Assembly: GCF_005406125.1 (NCBI RefSeq)
Contig: NZ_BIXZ01000001.1
Location: 868,001-932,000, forward strand
Direction: 5' to 3'
Length of the DNA: 64,000 nucleotides
Origin: Haloarcula mannanilytica
GTDB lineage: Archaea > Halobacteriota > Halobacteria > Halobacteriales > Haloarculaceae
In this document: positions 9,920-19,261 of the stretch, piece by piece
Layout of the letters: each line of letters begins with the position of its first letter
Position numbering within the stretch: position 1 is the stretch's first letter
Notes under the pieces: model-generated
Database searches by the model: none
What the model saw: the letters and a program-made list of their open reading frames with translations, nothing else
Told to the model about the DNA's origin: nothing
Program-made: the position numbers and the translations under genes

Positions 9920-11134
9920 TCAGGCGAAGGTCCGGGAGACCTCTTCGTCGTCGGTGTCCTCCTGCTGGATTTTCTCCCAGGCGTTGTGGAAGTCAGCCAT
10001 CGTGACCTCGGTCCGGTCGTCGCGGATGGCGAACATCCCGGCCTCGGTACAGATGGCTTTCACGTCAGCACCGGAGGCATCCGTTATCTCCTCGGCCAGC
10101 GCCTCGAAGTCCACGTCGTCGGCGACGTTCATGCTGCGGGTGTGGATCTTGAAGATCTGCTCACGGCCCTCCTTGTCGGGGTTCGGGACTTCGATGAGGC
10201 GGTCGAAGCGACCGGGGCGGAGGATGGCGCGGTCGAGCATGTCGAAGCGGTTCGTCGCCGCGATGATGCGGATGTCACCGCGGTCGTCGAAGCCGTCCAT
10301 CTCAGAGAGCAGCTGCATCATCGTCCGCTGGACCTCGGCGTCGCCGGAGGTCTTGGATTCGGTGCGTTTGGCCGCGATGGCGTCTATCTCGTCGATGAAG
10401 ACGACGGCGGGCTCTTCCTGACGGGCCAGTTCGAACAGGTCACGGACGAGCTTCGCGCCCTCGCCGATGAACTTGTGGACCAGCTCTGAGCCCGCCATCT
10501 TGATGAACGTCGCGTCGGTCTCGTTGGCGACCGCTTTCGCCAGCATCGTCTTCCCTGTGCCGGGCGGGCCGTGCAGCAGGACGCCGCTTGGCGGGTCGAT
10601 GCCCACGTCCTCGAACATCTCGGGGCTCTTCAGCGGCATCTCGACGGTCTCGCGGACCTCCTCCATCTGCTCTTCGATGCCGCCGATGTCGGCGAAGGTG
10701 ACATCCGGCGACTGATCGACCTGCATCACGCGGGCGCGAACGTCGGTCTCGTCGTCGAGCTGTTTGACGATAGAGAGGGAGTTGTTGACGGCGACGCGGT
10801 CGTCCGGTTCGAGGTCCTCGCGCATCTCGTCGGTGACCTCTGTCAGGGCCTCCTGGTTGTTGCCGTGCTGTTTGATTATCACGCCGTCACTGGACAGCTC
10901 CTGGACGGTGGCGACAAACAGCGGCGACTGCTTGAGCTTCTTGTTCTCGTGTGTGAGCCGTTCGAGCTTCTGCTGGTACTTGTTGTTCTCAGCGTTCGCG
11001 TCAAGCAGCTTGTCGCGCATCTCCTCGTTCTGGGATTCGAGCACCTCCAGCCGCTCCTGCAGCGCCTCGATCTTCTGTTGCTGAGACGCGTCATCGTCGT
11101 ACGGCATGTCGACCTCGTCGACGGTGTCGGTCAT
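9920..11134 (-). CDS. pan: Proteasome-activating nucleotidase (AAA ATPase)
   Basis: 404 residues from the ATG at 11132-11134; a longer open frame upstream is not family-like. Residues 15-70 form a coiled coil, 72-145 an OB-type domain, then the AAA module with Walker A GPPGTGKT (189-196) and Walker B VVFIDEID (244-251), and arginine-finger region [13 protein letters not shown] hexamers unfold substrates and feed them to the 20S proteasome. The C-terminus ends VSRTFA, so the hydrophobic-Tyr-X (HbYX) gate-opening tail of many PAN proteins is not present in its classical form. Haloarchaea usually have two PAN paralogs; which one this is was not determined. Confidence 0.93.
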   Translation of the reverse strand: MTDTVDEVDMPYDDDASQQQKIEALQERLEVLESQNEEMRDKLLDANAENNKYQQKLERLTHENKKLKQSPLFVATVQELSSDGVIIKQHGNNQEALTEVTDEMREDLEPDDRVAVNNSLSIVKQLDDETDVRARVMQVDQSPDVTFADIGGIEEQMEEVRETVEMPLKSPEMFEDVGIDPPSGVLLHGPPGTGKTMLAKAVANETDATFIKMAGSELVHKFIGEGAKLVRDLFELARQEEPAVVFIDEIDAIAAKRTESKTSGDAEVQRTMMQLLSEMDGFDDRGDIRIIAATNRFDMLDRAILRPGRFDRLIEVPNPDKEGREQIFKIHTRSMNVADDVDFEALAEEITDASGADVKAICTEAGMFAIRDDRTEVTMADFHNAWEKIQQEDTDDEEVSRTFA

Positions 11135-11289
11135 TACGACGCCTTTAGTAGGTGTATCGTTATGAGGCTTCGGGTAGTGCCAGAAACTGTATCGCCCGGC
11201 GTGAGCGCCGTGGGGGCCGCTACTGGCCGCTTCCCGTCTGTGGGTCCGAAACCGGCACGTTTCTTGGCCCCCGCTCGGAACACCCGTCC

Positions 11290-12036
11290 ATGCCAAGCGA
11301 ACGCGAGGAAGTCATCATCGTGGGCGGGGGTGTCGCCGGTCTCTCGGCGGCGATTTTCACCGCTCGCGCCGACCTATCGACCCGAATCATCTCGACGGGC
11401 GAGTCGATACTGAACCGCAACGCACACCTGGAGAACTTCCCCGGGTTCCCCGCCGGAATCAACCCGCGGCTCCTGCTCGAACTCATGCGGGCACAGGCGC
11501 GGCGTGCCGGCGTCTGGTTCATCGACGGCGAGGCCGAACAGGTCGAACAAACCGACAGCGGTTTCGAGGTGACCTGCGCCGACGGGGAGTCCTACGACGC
11601 GACGTACCTCATCGCCGCGTCCTGGTCGGACCCGTCGTATCTGGCGGGGCTAGACATCTCGCTCGTCGACCGCGGGTCGAAGCAGTTCATCTCGACCGAC
11701 GACCAGGGCCGAACAGAGGTCGACGGGCTGTACGCGGCCGGCCGGCTGGCCGAGCAGCACCACCAGACAATCGTTGCCGCTGGCCACGGTGCACAGGTCG
11801 GACTCACACTGCTGGAGGACTCCGACGTTGACTTCTATCACGACTGGACCGCTCCGGAGGGGTATTTCACCGGGCGCGACCGTCCGGTTCCGCCGGGCTG
11901 TGAGGAGATCGACGAAGCGGAGCGCAAGAAGCGTGAACAGGAGTCACTGGAAGTCATGCAGCGGTACTTCGAGGAGCCGATGCCGGGCGAGCCGACGATG
12001 CATCCGAGCGTCGACGAGGACGAGCTGTCAGACTGA
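11290..12036 (+). CDS. Single-domain FAD-dependent oxidoreductase (thioredoxin-reductase-like)
   Basis: 248 residues from ATG 11290; the upstream in-frame extension overlaps the pan promoter. The N-terminus has the dinucleotide-binding loop [13 protein letters not shown], and the C-terminal part has [20 protein letters not shown] with GHGAQVGL, the second FAD motif of thioredoxin-reductase-like proteins. Length is about 70 residues below a full thioredoxin reductase: the NADPH domain with its CxxC is missing. It should bind FAD, but the electron donor and acceptor are unknown. It is convergent with htpX. Confidence 0.75.
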   Translation: MPSEREEVIIVGGGVAGLSAAIFTARADLSTRIISTGESILNRNAHLENFPGFPAGINPRLLLELMRAQARRAGVWFIDGEAEQVEQTDSGFEVTCADGESYDATYLIAASWSDPSYLAGLDISLVDRGSKQFISTDDQGRTEVDGLYAAGRLAEQHHQTIVAAGHGAQVGLTLLEDSDVDFYHDWTAPEGYFTGRDRPVPPGCEEIDEAERKKREQESLEVMQRYFEEPMPGEPTMHPSVDEDELSD

Positions 12037-12042
12037 TAGTGA

Positions 12043-13098
12043 CTATGACGCCGTTTCGAGCGAGCGTGCGACGGACTGCAGTCGCTCGATCCGCTCGGCC
12101 GTCGGCGGATGGGACCGCGTTTCGACGGACAGGGAGTCGGTCGACGCCTCCGTATCAAATCCGTATGGGAGAAAGCACAGGCCGCGGACGCCCGCGGACG
12201 CGGTGCGCTTGTCGGTCCCCGGGCGGTCGCCGTCGCTGTCGAGCGTCTCCAACGCCGTGACGAGCGCGGCAGGGTTCCCGGTCAACTGCGCCGCGCTCCG
12301 GTCGGCGGCGAACTCCCGAGCGCGAGAGAGCGAGCGTCCGAGGACGACGACGGGCGCGGTGAACACGCCCAGCGCGACACCACCGAACAACACCGTCACC
12401 GCGAACAGAAACAGGAACCCCAGCGTGAACGAGAGGCTCCCGAACGGGGCGTCGAGCACCCGGGCGCTGAACACGTACGCGAGACCGAGCGCCAGCAGCC
12501 CCAGTACGTAGCGACTCCCGCCCGGGAACAGGTCATCGAGCGGGTCGTACTCGCCGTTGGTCAGCGACGGGAGGAAGCTGGCTAGGGTCATGACGGTCGC
12601 GTCGCGGTTGGCGATATGCATGAGTTCGTGGGCCAGCACCGCATCGAGTTCGTCGCCGTCGAGCGTCGACAGCAGCCCCTCGCTGACAACGACTGTCGCC
12701 CCGCCGAGGGTTCCGACGGCGAAGCTGTTCGGCACGGCAGCCTCCGCAACGGCGACTTGCGGCGGTGTGAGGTCGGCCAGTTGTGCGAGCCGTTGCACCC
12801 GCTCGTGGAGGTCGGGGTACTCCTCGGGGCCGACGATGCGGGCGTCGACCTCGGCCATCGTCTGGGCGCTCGTGTAGCGAAGCTGTGCCCAGACGAACGC
12901 CACGAGCGCCGGGACGAGGACCGCCAGCCACCAGGCGATCCGCGCCGACGCGCCACCGAACGGGAGGCGGGCCGCGACGGCGTCCTGCACGGGGGCGAGC
13001 CAGGGCGTCAGGAGTACCGCCGCAGTGGCGATCACCGCAACGTCGATGGCGAGGAGCAGCAGGAGGGTCCACAGCATCCGGCGGGTCAGTGTCCGCAT
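12043..13098 (-). CDS. htpX: M48 family membrane zinc metalloprotease HtpX
   Basis: 351 residues. Two N-terminal membrane helices (10-34, 55-75) are followed by the peptidase domain with the zinc motif HELMH at 157-161 and the downstream SRAREFAADR giving the Glu ligand, and a further pair of hydrophobic helices between them. HtpX is a membrane-quality-control endopeptidase facing the cytosol. It is divergent from the DUF4129 operon. Confidence 0.9.
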   Translation of the reverse strand: MRTLTRRMLWTLLLLLAIDVAVIATAAVLLTPWLAPVQDAVAARLPFGGASARIAWWLAVLVPALVAFVWAQLRYTSAQTMAEVDARIVGPEEYPDLHERVQRLAQLADLTPPQVAVAEAAVPNSFAVGTLGGATVVVSEGLLSTLDGDELDAVLAHELMHIANRDATVMTLASFLPSLTNGEYDPLDDLFPGGSRYVLGLLALGLAYVFSARVLDAPFGSLSFTLGFLFLFAVTVLFGGVALGVFTAPVVVLGRSLSRAREFAADRSAAQLTGNPAALVTALETLDSDGDRPGTDKRTASAGVRGLCFLPYGFDTEASTDSLSVETRSHPPTAERIERLQSVARSLETAS

Positions 13099-13167
13099 AG
13101 GGTTGGTTCAGCTATACCCACAGCGAATGAAAGGTTTTCTGCTCCGACGGGTCGGTGGTGAGGGAAG

Positions 13168-13177
13168 ATATTTACTC
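13168..13177 (+). promoter_or_regulatory. TATA-like box of the DUF4129-DUF58 operon
   Basis: GATATTTACT lies about 27 bases upstream of the GTG at 13200, which supports that GTG as a leaderless start rather than the upstream in-frame codon at 13155. Confidence 0.6.
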
Positions 13178-13199
13178 CACCGCCGGAAACCCCCTCGTA

Positions 13200-14309
13200 G
13201 TGTCAACGAAGCTGGTACGTGCCGCCCTCGCCCTCCTCTGTGCAGTTGCGGTCCTGTTCGGCACGGCGCTGTTTCCCGGCGCGCTCGGCGTCGAGTTCGG
13301 CTCAGATGGGCCACTCGACAGCGGGGCAGGCGGGCCGGTCACGCCCGACGGGACAGCGCCAGACGACAGCGACGGTGAGCCGACGCCGGTAGCGACAAGC
13401 GACGGGGCGGCGACACCGACCCCGGTGGCGACGAACGACGAGGCGGAGTCGACCGTGACAGCAACGCCGACGGAAACGGAGGCGGCAACTGATACACCCG
13501 GAGGAGACGCTGATAGCGGTTCTCCGCTGCTGGTGAAACTGTTCGGACTGGCGCTGATCGGCGGGTTCGGTCTCGTCGCTGTCGGCGTCATTCGGGCGGC
13601 ATCGAAGGAGGACCGCGACGGCTCGACAGCCGCCGGGACCCTTCTCCCGGTCGTCGACAAACTGGTCGGAACGGTCGCCGGGGCGGTTTCGAGCGGCGCG
13701 GTCGGGCGGACTTTCGGCCGGATTCCACAGGTGACGACCGCCGCCCTGCTCTCGGGGTCGTCGGCCCTCGCACGGGTCGGAAAGGGTGTCAGCACCGTCT
13801 CCAGCGGCGTCCTGACCGGATTGGCGACGGGCATTGGGTCAGTCGGAACGATGTCACTGCGGGGGGTCGCCGGACTGCCGAGTGCCCTTGGGTCGCTTTC
13901 CGTTACCCCGTTCAAGGCACTCGGCGGCCTCGGCGGGAGCGGCGGCTTCCTCACCTCGGTTCGAAGCGGTCTCGACAGCCCATCGCTGTTTGGCTCGTCT
14001 GACTCGACGACCGAGCGGACGACGACCACTGCCGCGACAGAGACGGACGACGGACCGGATATCGATTCGCTGTCGATTCAGGACGCCTGGGCGCTGCTGG
14101 CTGACCGCGTGTCCGTGTCGGACCCCGAGACGGCGACGCCCGGCGAGTACGCCCGCCGGGCCATCGACAGCGGGCTCCCGGCCGAACCCGTGCGCCGGCT
14201 GACCGTCCTCTTTCGGGAGGTCACATACGGCGGAGAATCGCCCACCGCGGAACGAACCGAATCGGCACGTGACGCGCTCAGACAGGTCCTCGGGGGCGGT
14301 GAGGACTGA
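13200..14309 (+). CDS. DUF4129 domain-containing membrane protein
   Basis: 369 residues from GTG 13200. A signal-like hydrophobic segment (residues 5-25) precedes a Thr/Asp/Ala-rich external stretch (about 35-110), one membrane helix (about 118-140), a Gly/Ser/Val-rich stretch, and the C-terminal DUF4129 module (DAWALLADRVSV, TPGEYARRAIDSGLP, LTVLFREVTYGG). DUF4129 proteins sit beside DUF58 and MoxR ATPases and probably work with them at the membrane. It overlaps the next gene by one base. Confidence 0.72.
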   Translation: MSTKLVRAALALLCAVAVLFGTALFPGALGVEFGSDGPLDSGAGGPVTPDGTAPDDSDGEPTPVATSDGAATPTPVATNDEAESTVTATPTETEAATDTPGGDADSGSPLLVKLFGLALIGGFGLVAVGVIRAASKEDRDGSTAAGTLLPVVDKLVGTVAGAVSSGAVGRTFGRIPQVTTAALLSGSSALARVGKGVSTVSSGVLTGLATGIGSVGTMSLRGVAGLPSALGSLSVTPFKALGGLGGSGGFLTSVRSGLDSPSLFGSSDSTTERTTTTAATETDDGPDIDSLSIQDAWALLADRVSVSDPETATPGEYARRAIDSGLPAEPVRRLTVLFREVTYGGESPTAERTESARDALRQVLGGGED

Positions 14310-15055
14310 TGAGCGACGTGGAGTCAAAAGACGGGCAAGGCGAAACCGCCCGGGAAACGATCGATGTCAGCGTCGAACGCCCGGCACCGGGACGCAGGGT
14401 CGTCCAGTACAGCTTGCTGGGCCTCGCCGCGCTTGCCGGCGCGGTGTTCGTCGTGACTTTCCCTTCGGTCCTGCCGAAGGTCGACAGCGGGACGACCCGG
14501 AGCATCCGGGTCGTCGCAAGTATCAGCGCTGCCGTCATCGGCCTTTTCGGCCTGTACTCCGTCGTTCGGACGCGAGACTCGAACCTGCCGCCGGTGAAAG
14601 GGAGCCAACCGCGGGACCCGTATCACGACGGCGACGACGACGAGCCCGAGGAGTTGCTCGACGAGCTACTGGAGCCGGAGACAACGCAGGCGGAACCAGA
14701 CGACCTCGTCGGCGACGAAATCGACGATCTGCTGTCGGAAATCGATGGCCGCGTCGACCCCTACAGCGGACTCGAAGCGAGCTACGCGTCCGAAGTCCGG
14801 AACAGGCTCCGTGAGACCGTACGACAGGTGCTGGTCGAGACGACGGACATGTCGCCGGAGGAGGCCGCCCGGGCAGTCCGCAATGGGTCATGGACCGAGG
14901 ACCGTCGGGCGGCCGCCTTCCTCGGCGGCCCGGAGGCTCCCGACCCGCCCATCGAGGTGCAGCTTCGGGATTGGGCCAGCGGCGAAGGGTTCGACCGGAA
15001 AGTCGAGGCCGCGACAGCCGAGATACGCCGGCTCCAGCGAGGTGAGCGCGCGTGA
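14309..15055 (+). CDS. Haloarchaeal DUF58-cluster membrane protein (DUF7269-like)
   Basis: 248 residues. Two membrane helices (about 31-52 and 66-86) are followed by a strongly acidic soluble region and a C-terminal helical domain with VRNRLRETVRQVLVETTDMSPEEAARAVRNG. I recall this architecture as DUF7269, found between DUF4129 and DUF58 genes in haloarchaea; the number is from memory. The function is unknown. It overlaps the DUF4129 stop and the DUF58 start, so the operon is translationally coupled. Confidence 0.6.
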   Translation: MSDVESKDGQGETARETIDVSVERPAPGRRVVQYSLLGLAALAGAVFVVTFPSVLPKVDSGTTRSIRVVASISAAVIGLFGLYSVVRTRDSNLPPVKGSQPRDPYHDGDDDEPEELLDELLEPETTQAEPDDLVGDEIDDLLSEIDGRVDPYSGLEASYASEVRNRLRETVRQVLVETTDMSPEEAARAVRNGSWTEDRRAAAFLGGPEAPDPPIEVQLRDWASGEGFDRKVEAATAEIRRLQRGERA

Positions 15056-16377
15056 CCACGCGCGAGACGACCCAGCGCAACGTCGGCGTCTCGGCCGCGC
15101 TGGTCGCCGGCGGAGCCGGCATCGTCACCGGGACCCCAGCGGTTTTCATGGTCGCGGCGGTGGCGCTGGTGTATGCGGCCTATCAGGCGGCCATCGGTGA
15201 CCCGGAGCCGACGCTGACAGTCGAGCGGCACATCGAGCCGACCGACCCGCTCCCCGGCTCAGAAGTGACGGTGACGGTGACGCTCACGAACGACGGGGAG
15301 ACGACCCTGCCCGACGTTCGCGTCCTCGACGGCGTTCCGGAGCGGCTGGAAGTGGTCGAGGGGTCCCCGCGCTTTGGCACCCATCTCGAAGCCGGCGCGT
15401 CGGAGTCGGTCACCTACACCGTCGAAGCCCGGCGCGGCGACCACGCCTTCACCGACATGGCGGTGGTCTGCCGGAATCTGACCGGAACCGTCGAGTTCGC
15501 CGAGCAGGTGGCCGTCGAGACGACGGTGTCGTGCAGTGCAGACGTGAACACCGTCTCGCTCTCCGGCAAAACGCTCGCGCAGTCCGGACGGGTGCCGACC
15601 GACGCCGGCGGGAACGGGCTCGCCTTCTACGCTATCCGCGAGCACCAGTCCGCGGACCCGATGAGCCGGGTCGACTGGAACCGCCTCGCCAAGACGAACG
15701 AACTGGCGACGGTCGAGTTCAAGGAGACGCGAGCGGCCACTGTCGTGGCGCTCGTCGATTCGCGACACGCCGTCGCGAGCGAGGCGAACGCGCCCACCGC
15801 CGTCCAGTTCTGTGCCTACGCGGCCCAGCAGGTCGGCTCGGCGCTGCTTGACATGGATAACCGCGTGGGGGCCGCCGTCTACGACAGTTGCGAGACGCTC
15901 CAGCCGTCGGCCAATCGGGCACAGGAGCAGCGGTTAGAGGGGTTCCTGGGTGATGTTGCCGGCGGATCAACCGACGGCTCGTCGTCGAGCCGCAATCCAT
16001 GGCTGTTCGACACGGACACCCGCGCCCCCCGGATGCGGTCGCCGACCGAGATGGCAGACGAGTACGGCATCGCCGACGGTGGCGACGCGGTAGCGACGCT
16101 GGACCGCTCGATACCGAGCGAGTCCCAGATCGTGTTCTGTACGCCGCTGCTGGACGACCGAGCGGCCGAGGCGGCGAAGCGGTTCGCCGCGTACGGGCAC
16201 GCAGTCACGGTCGTCAGCCCGGACATGACGACCGGGGACAGCCCGGGCTGTACCGTCGAGCGAATCGACCGAACGGCCCGCCTCGACGACCTCCGGGGGA
16301 CGGTTCGAGTCGTCGACTGGACGCCCGCGGAACCACTCGCCAAAGCACTCATCCGCGCAACGGAGCGGTGGGCATGA
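15052..16377 (+). CDS. DUF58 domain-containing protein
   Basis: 441 residues. Two hydrophobic segments near the N-terminus (15-45) are followed by an Ig-like beta domain (DPLPGSEVTVTVTLTNDGE), then the DUF58 signature IREHQSADPMSRVDWNRLAKT (around 196-216) and a von Willebrand A-like fold. DUF58 proteins partner with MoxR AAA ATPases, which are absent next door. It starts 4 bases before the previous stop and overlaps the next gene by 4 bases. Confidence 0.82.
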   Translation: MTTRETTQRNVGVSAALVAGGAGIVTGTPAVFMVAAVALVYAAYQAAIGDPEPTLTVERHIEPTDPLPGSEVTVTVTLTNDGETTLPDVRVLDGVPERLEVVEGSPRFGTHLEAGASESVTYTVEARRGDHAFTDMAVVCRNLTGTVEFAEQVAVETTVSCSADVNTVSLSGKTLAQSGRVPTDAGGNGLAFYAIREHQSADPMSRVDWNRLAKTNELATVEFKETRAATVVALVDSRHAVASEANAPTAVQFCAYAAQQVGSALLDMDNRVGAAVYDSCETLQPSANRAQEQRLEGFLGDVAGGSTDGSSSSRNPWLFDTDTRAPRMRSPTEMADEYGIADGGDAVATLDRSIPSESQIVFCTPLLDDRAAEAAKRFAAYGHAVTVVSPDMTTGDSPGCTVERIDRTARLDDLRGTVRVVDWTPAEPLAKALIRATERWA

Positions 16378-17939
16378 CCGAACTCGACAGCCGACCGGCG
16401 GCGTCCAGCGCGGCGCTGGCCGGAACGGTCTCGGTGCTCGTCGCCCTCGGCCTCGGCGTCGCCGTGGGTGACCCGATACCGGTTCTGACCGGCCTCGTCG
16501 GCGGGCTCTGTATCGCCGCCGGCGCGTGGGCGCTCCGGAGCGATGACCACACACGGATCGCCGGGGGCAGCGTCGCCGTCGTCATCGGCGCGGCCGTGAT
16601 CTGTGGGACCGCGCTGCTGGCTGACGACTACTGGTCGCTCAGTGTGGCTCTCGGGTTCTCGCTGGGCGCGACACTCGTCGTCATCGACGCGAGTAGCGGG
16701 CTGGTGCCGCCGGCTGACGAACCGGACGAACTCACAAAGACGCTCGAAGAGAATTTCGTGGTGTTGCTCGTCGGCATCGGTGTCGCAATCGCCTGCGGTG
16801 TCGCCGCGGCCGTCAGGCTGCCGTGGGTGCTCGTCCGCGTCATCACTGGGTTCTCGATGCATCCGCTCGTTGGCTTCGTGACGCTGCAGGCCGGGTTCCT
16901 CTTCGCCCTGTTACTGCTGGACCGAGCCGCTGTGGTGCTGGAGTCATGGATTCCGGCACCCACGGCAACGACCGACCGGGCACTCGACGGATTGGCCCTG
17001 GTGGGGACGAGCTGGTGGGACATCGACCTCCCGATCAAAGCCGCCGTGGGCCTGCAGTTGCTCGTGGCGTTCGTCCCGACAGCCCAGGGGCTGTTCGACC
17101 GCTTCCTCGCCACCCTTCCGGTGCTCGGACCGGTGCTTCGGGTCGCACTCAGTGGCCCGCTTCATCTCCCGCTCGCGGTCGGGTGTCTGGGGTTGCTGGG
17201 GCTGCTCGTCGCCGAACAGCTCCGACAGTGGCTGCTGCAGTGGCTCGGAGACAGCCCCGGGCGGTCGCTCGCGCGACAGGCCGGCGGTATCGCAGTCCCC
17301 GCGGTACTGCTACTGAATGCGCTGGTACTGACGGCCGCCGGCGTGACGCGACACGTAGCCCCCACGTTCGGCAATGCCGGCCACTACGGTTCGGCTACCG
17401 TCCTTCTCCTCGGCGTCCTCATTTCCGTCGTCGCACTCCGGGCCCTCATCAGGCTGCTGACCGGAATTGCCCGGGCGGATCTCCTCTCACGACGGGTGAC
17501 CGGGTTCGCGGCCGGGAGCGCGCTGCTGTTTGGCACGACGCTGGTCGCGGCCGAACGCGGCCTCGCACCGCTGTTCGTGCTCGTCGGGTGTGGGGCGGCG
17601 CTGCTGGTCTGGGATGGCGGCGTCCACGCCAGCAGTATCGGCTACCAGCTGGGACGGGACGCCGAGACGACGGACAGCGAGTTCGTTCACGTCACCGGAA
17701 CCGCGGCCGTCCTCGGCGGCGCAATCCTGCTCGTGATGCTCGTCAGGTACGTGCTCATCCCGATGGCGGTTCCGACCACGGCGACCGGGCTCTCGTTCAG
17801 TTCGGTGGTTGCACTGGGACTGGTCCTGCTGGCGATAGGGGCCTTCACCCTGGCGTTGAACGCACACGACGACGGACCACGCCTGAGCAGCGACAGGGGC
17901 GGCCAGCAGGGCGACCCGTCCGCCAACGATGGCGACTAA
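16374..17939 (+). CDS. Polytopic membrane protein of the DUF58 operon (DUF7519-like)
   Basis: 521 residues from ATG 16374, which overlaps the DUF58 stop. About 12-13 hydrophobic segments span the whole length; the charged stretches are short. I recall this as DUF7519 in haloarchaeal DUF58 clusters, from memory only. No catalytic motif was recognised. Its tight coupling suggests that it anchors or cooperates with the DUF4129/DUF58 proteins. Confidence 0.6.
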   Translation: MTELDSRPAASSAALAGTVSVLVALGLGVAVGDPIPVLTGLVGGLCIAAGAWALRSDDHTRIAGGSVAVVIGAAVICGTALLADDYWSLSVALGFSLGATLVVIDASSGLVPPADEPDELTKTLEENFVVLLVGIGVAIACGVAAAVRLPWVLVRVITGFSMHPLVGFVTLQAGFLFALLLLDRAAVVLESWIPAPTATTDRALDGLALVGTSWWDIDLPIKAAVGLQLLVAFVPTAQGLFDRFLATLPVLGPVLRVALSGPLHLPLAVGCLGLLGLLVAEQLRQWLLQWLGDSPGRSLARQAGGIAVPAVLLLNALVLTAAGVTRHVAPTFGNAGHYGSATVLLLGVLISVVALRALIRLLTGIARADLLSRRVTGFAAGSALLFGTTLVAAERGLAPLFVLVGCGAALLVWDGGVHASSIGYQLGRDAETTDSEFVHVTGTAAVLGGAILLVMLVRYVLIPMAVPTTATGLSFSSVVALGLVLLAIGAFTLALNAHDDGPRLSSDRGGQQGDPSANDGD

Positions 17940-17990
17940 GCCCCGCCGGAGAGACAGGGGCTTTTACCCCCGCACCGCGAACCGGCGGGT

Positions 17991-19169
17991 ATGCTGACCG
18001 GAGTCAACGTCGTCCTGGGGGTGTCGGGGTCTATCGCGGCCGTCAAGACGGTGGAACTCGCACACGAACTCCGACGGCAGGGGGCGTCCGTCCGGGCCGT
18101 GATGACCGACAGCGCTACGGGGATTATCCACCCGTGGGCGCTCTCGTTCGCGACGGACACCGACACCGTCACGGAAATCACGGGCGGCGTCGAGCACGTC
18201 GACCTCTGCGGGCGCTCGGGCTGGGGGGACGTACTCCTGCTCGCGCCGGCGACAGCAAACACCGTCGGCAAGGTCGCCGCGGCCATCGACGACACCCCGG
18301 TAACGACGTGTGCGACGACCGCCCTCGGTGCGGACGTGCCGGTCGTTATCGCGCCGGCGATGCACGAACCGATGTACGACCACCCCGGCGTGCTGGACGC
18401 CATCGACCGCGTCGAGTCCTGGGGCGTCGAGTTCGTCGACCCACGAATCGAGGAGGGAAAGGCCAAGATCGCCACCGAGGAGGCCATCGTGACGGCGACC
18501 GCACGGGCCGCCGGCGACCGGTCACTGTCGGGCAAGCACGTCGTCGTGACCGCGGGCGCGACCACCGAGTCGGTCGACCCAGTGCGGACGCTCTCGAACC
18601 GTTCCTCGGGCCAGACCGGGCGTGCAGTCGCGCGGGCCTGTTACGTCCGCGGGGCCGACGTGACGCTGGTCCACGACGGACCAGACGTTCCCTACGCCGC
18701 CGTCGAGCAGGTCGAATCCGCCGCGGAGATGACCGAGGCCGTGAGCCGGGTCGCCGATTCGGCCGACGCGCTGGTCTCGGCGGCCGCCATCTCGGACTAC
18801 ACCGTCGAGCAGGCTCCCCAGAAGATCAAGAGCGGGCAGGAAGGGCTGACGCTGACGCTCGAACCGACGCCGAAACTCATCGACACCGTTCGAGCGGACC
18901 ACCCGGATCTCCCTATCGTCGGCTTCAAAGTCGAAAGCGAAGGTGATGACGAGACGCTGATCGAGCGTGCCCGCGAGATCCGCGAGCGGGCCGGGCTGGC
19001 CTTCGTGGTCGCAAACGACGCGAGCGTGATGGGAAGCGACGAGACGCGTGCTCTGCTCGTGGACGGCGACACGGCCACGGAGTACGTCGGGGACAAACAG
19101 GGCCTCGGCGCTTGTGTCGCGGACGACCTCAGTGCCCATTTGTCCAGCGACGAGCGAGCGCGTAACTGA
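17991..19169 (+). CDS. coaBC: Bifunctional phosphopantothenoylcysteine decarboxylase / phosphopantothenate-cysteine ligase
   Basis: 392 residues. The N-terminal CoaC flavoprotein part has GVSGSIAAVKTVEL, the TANTVGKVAAAIDD loop and PAMHEPMYDHP. The C-terminal CoaB part starts at GKHVVVTAGATTESVDPVR (about 180) with FLSNRSSGQTG-like SNRSSGQTGRAVARA, AAAISDY and QKIKSG. Together they make phosphopantetheine from phosphopantothenate and cysteine in coenzyme A synthesis. The GxGR cysteine lid of bacterial CoaC is not obvious, as in other archaeal versions. A TATA-like CTTTTACC 27 bases upstream (17961-17968) supports the start and a leaderless message. Confidence 0.92.
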   Translation: MLTGVNVVLGVSGSIAAVKTVELAHELRRQGASVRAVMTDSATGIIHPWALSFATDTDTVTEITGGVEHVDLCGRSGWGDVLLLAPATANTVGKVAAAIDDTPVTTCATTALGADVPVVIAPAMHEPMYDHPGVLDAIDRVESWGVEFVDPRIEEGKAKIATEEAIVTATARAAGDRSLSGKHVVVTAGATTESVDPVRTLSNRSSGQTGRAVARACYVRGADVTLVHDGPDVPYAAVEQVESAAEMTEAVSRVADSADALVSAAAISDYTVEQAPQKIKSGQEGLTLTLEPTPKLIDTVRADHPDLPIVGFKVESEGDDETLIERAREIRERAGLAFVVANDASVMGSDETRALLVDGDTATEYVGDKQGLGACVADDLSAHLSSDERARN

Positions 19170-19261
19170 TTACGAAATAGTTTTGCGTGTTCCGTGGTTC
19201 CGGTCCGATAACGACAGTATAGCCCGACAAACCGCTTATTCGGAGTTTTTAAACAGAGACT

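Noticed and set aside
16823..18946. 707-residue open frame on the plus strand
   Set aside because: It overlaps the membrane protein gene and coaBC in another frame and is a low-complexity Arg/Gly/Pro sequence.
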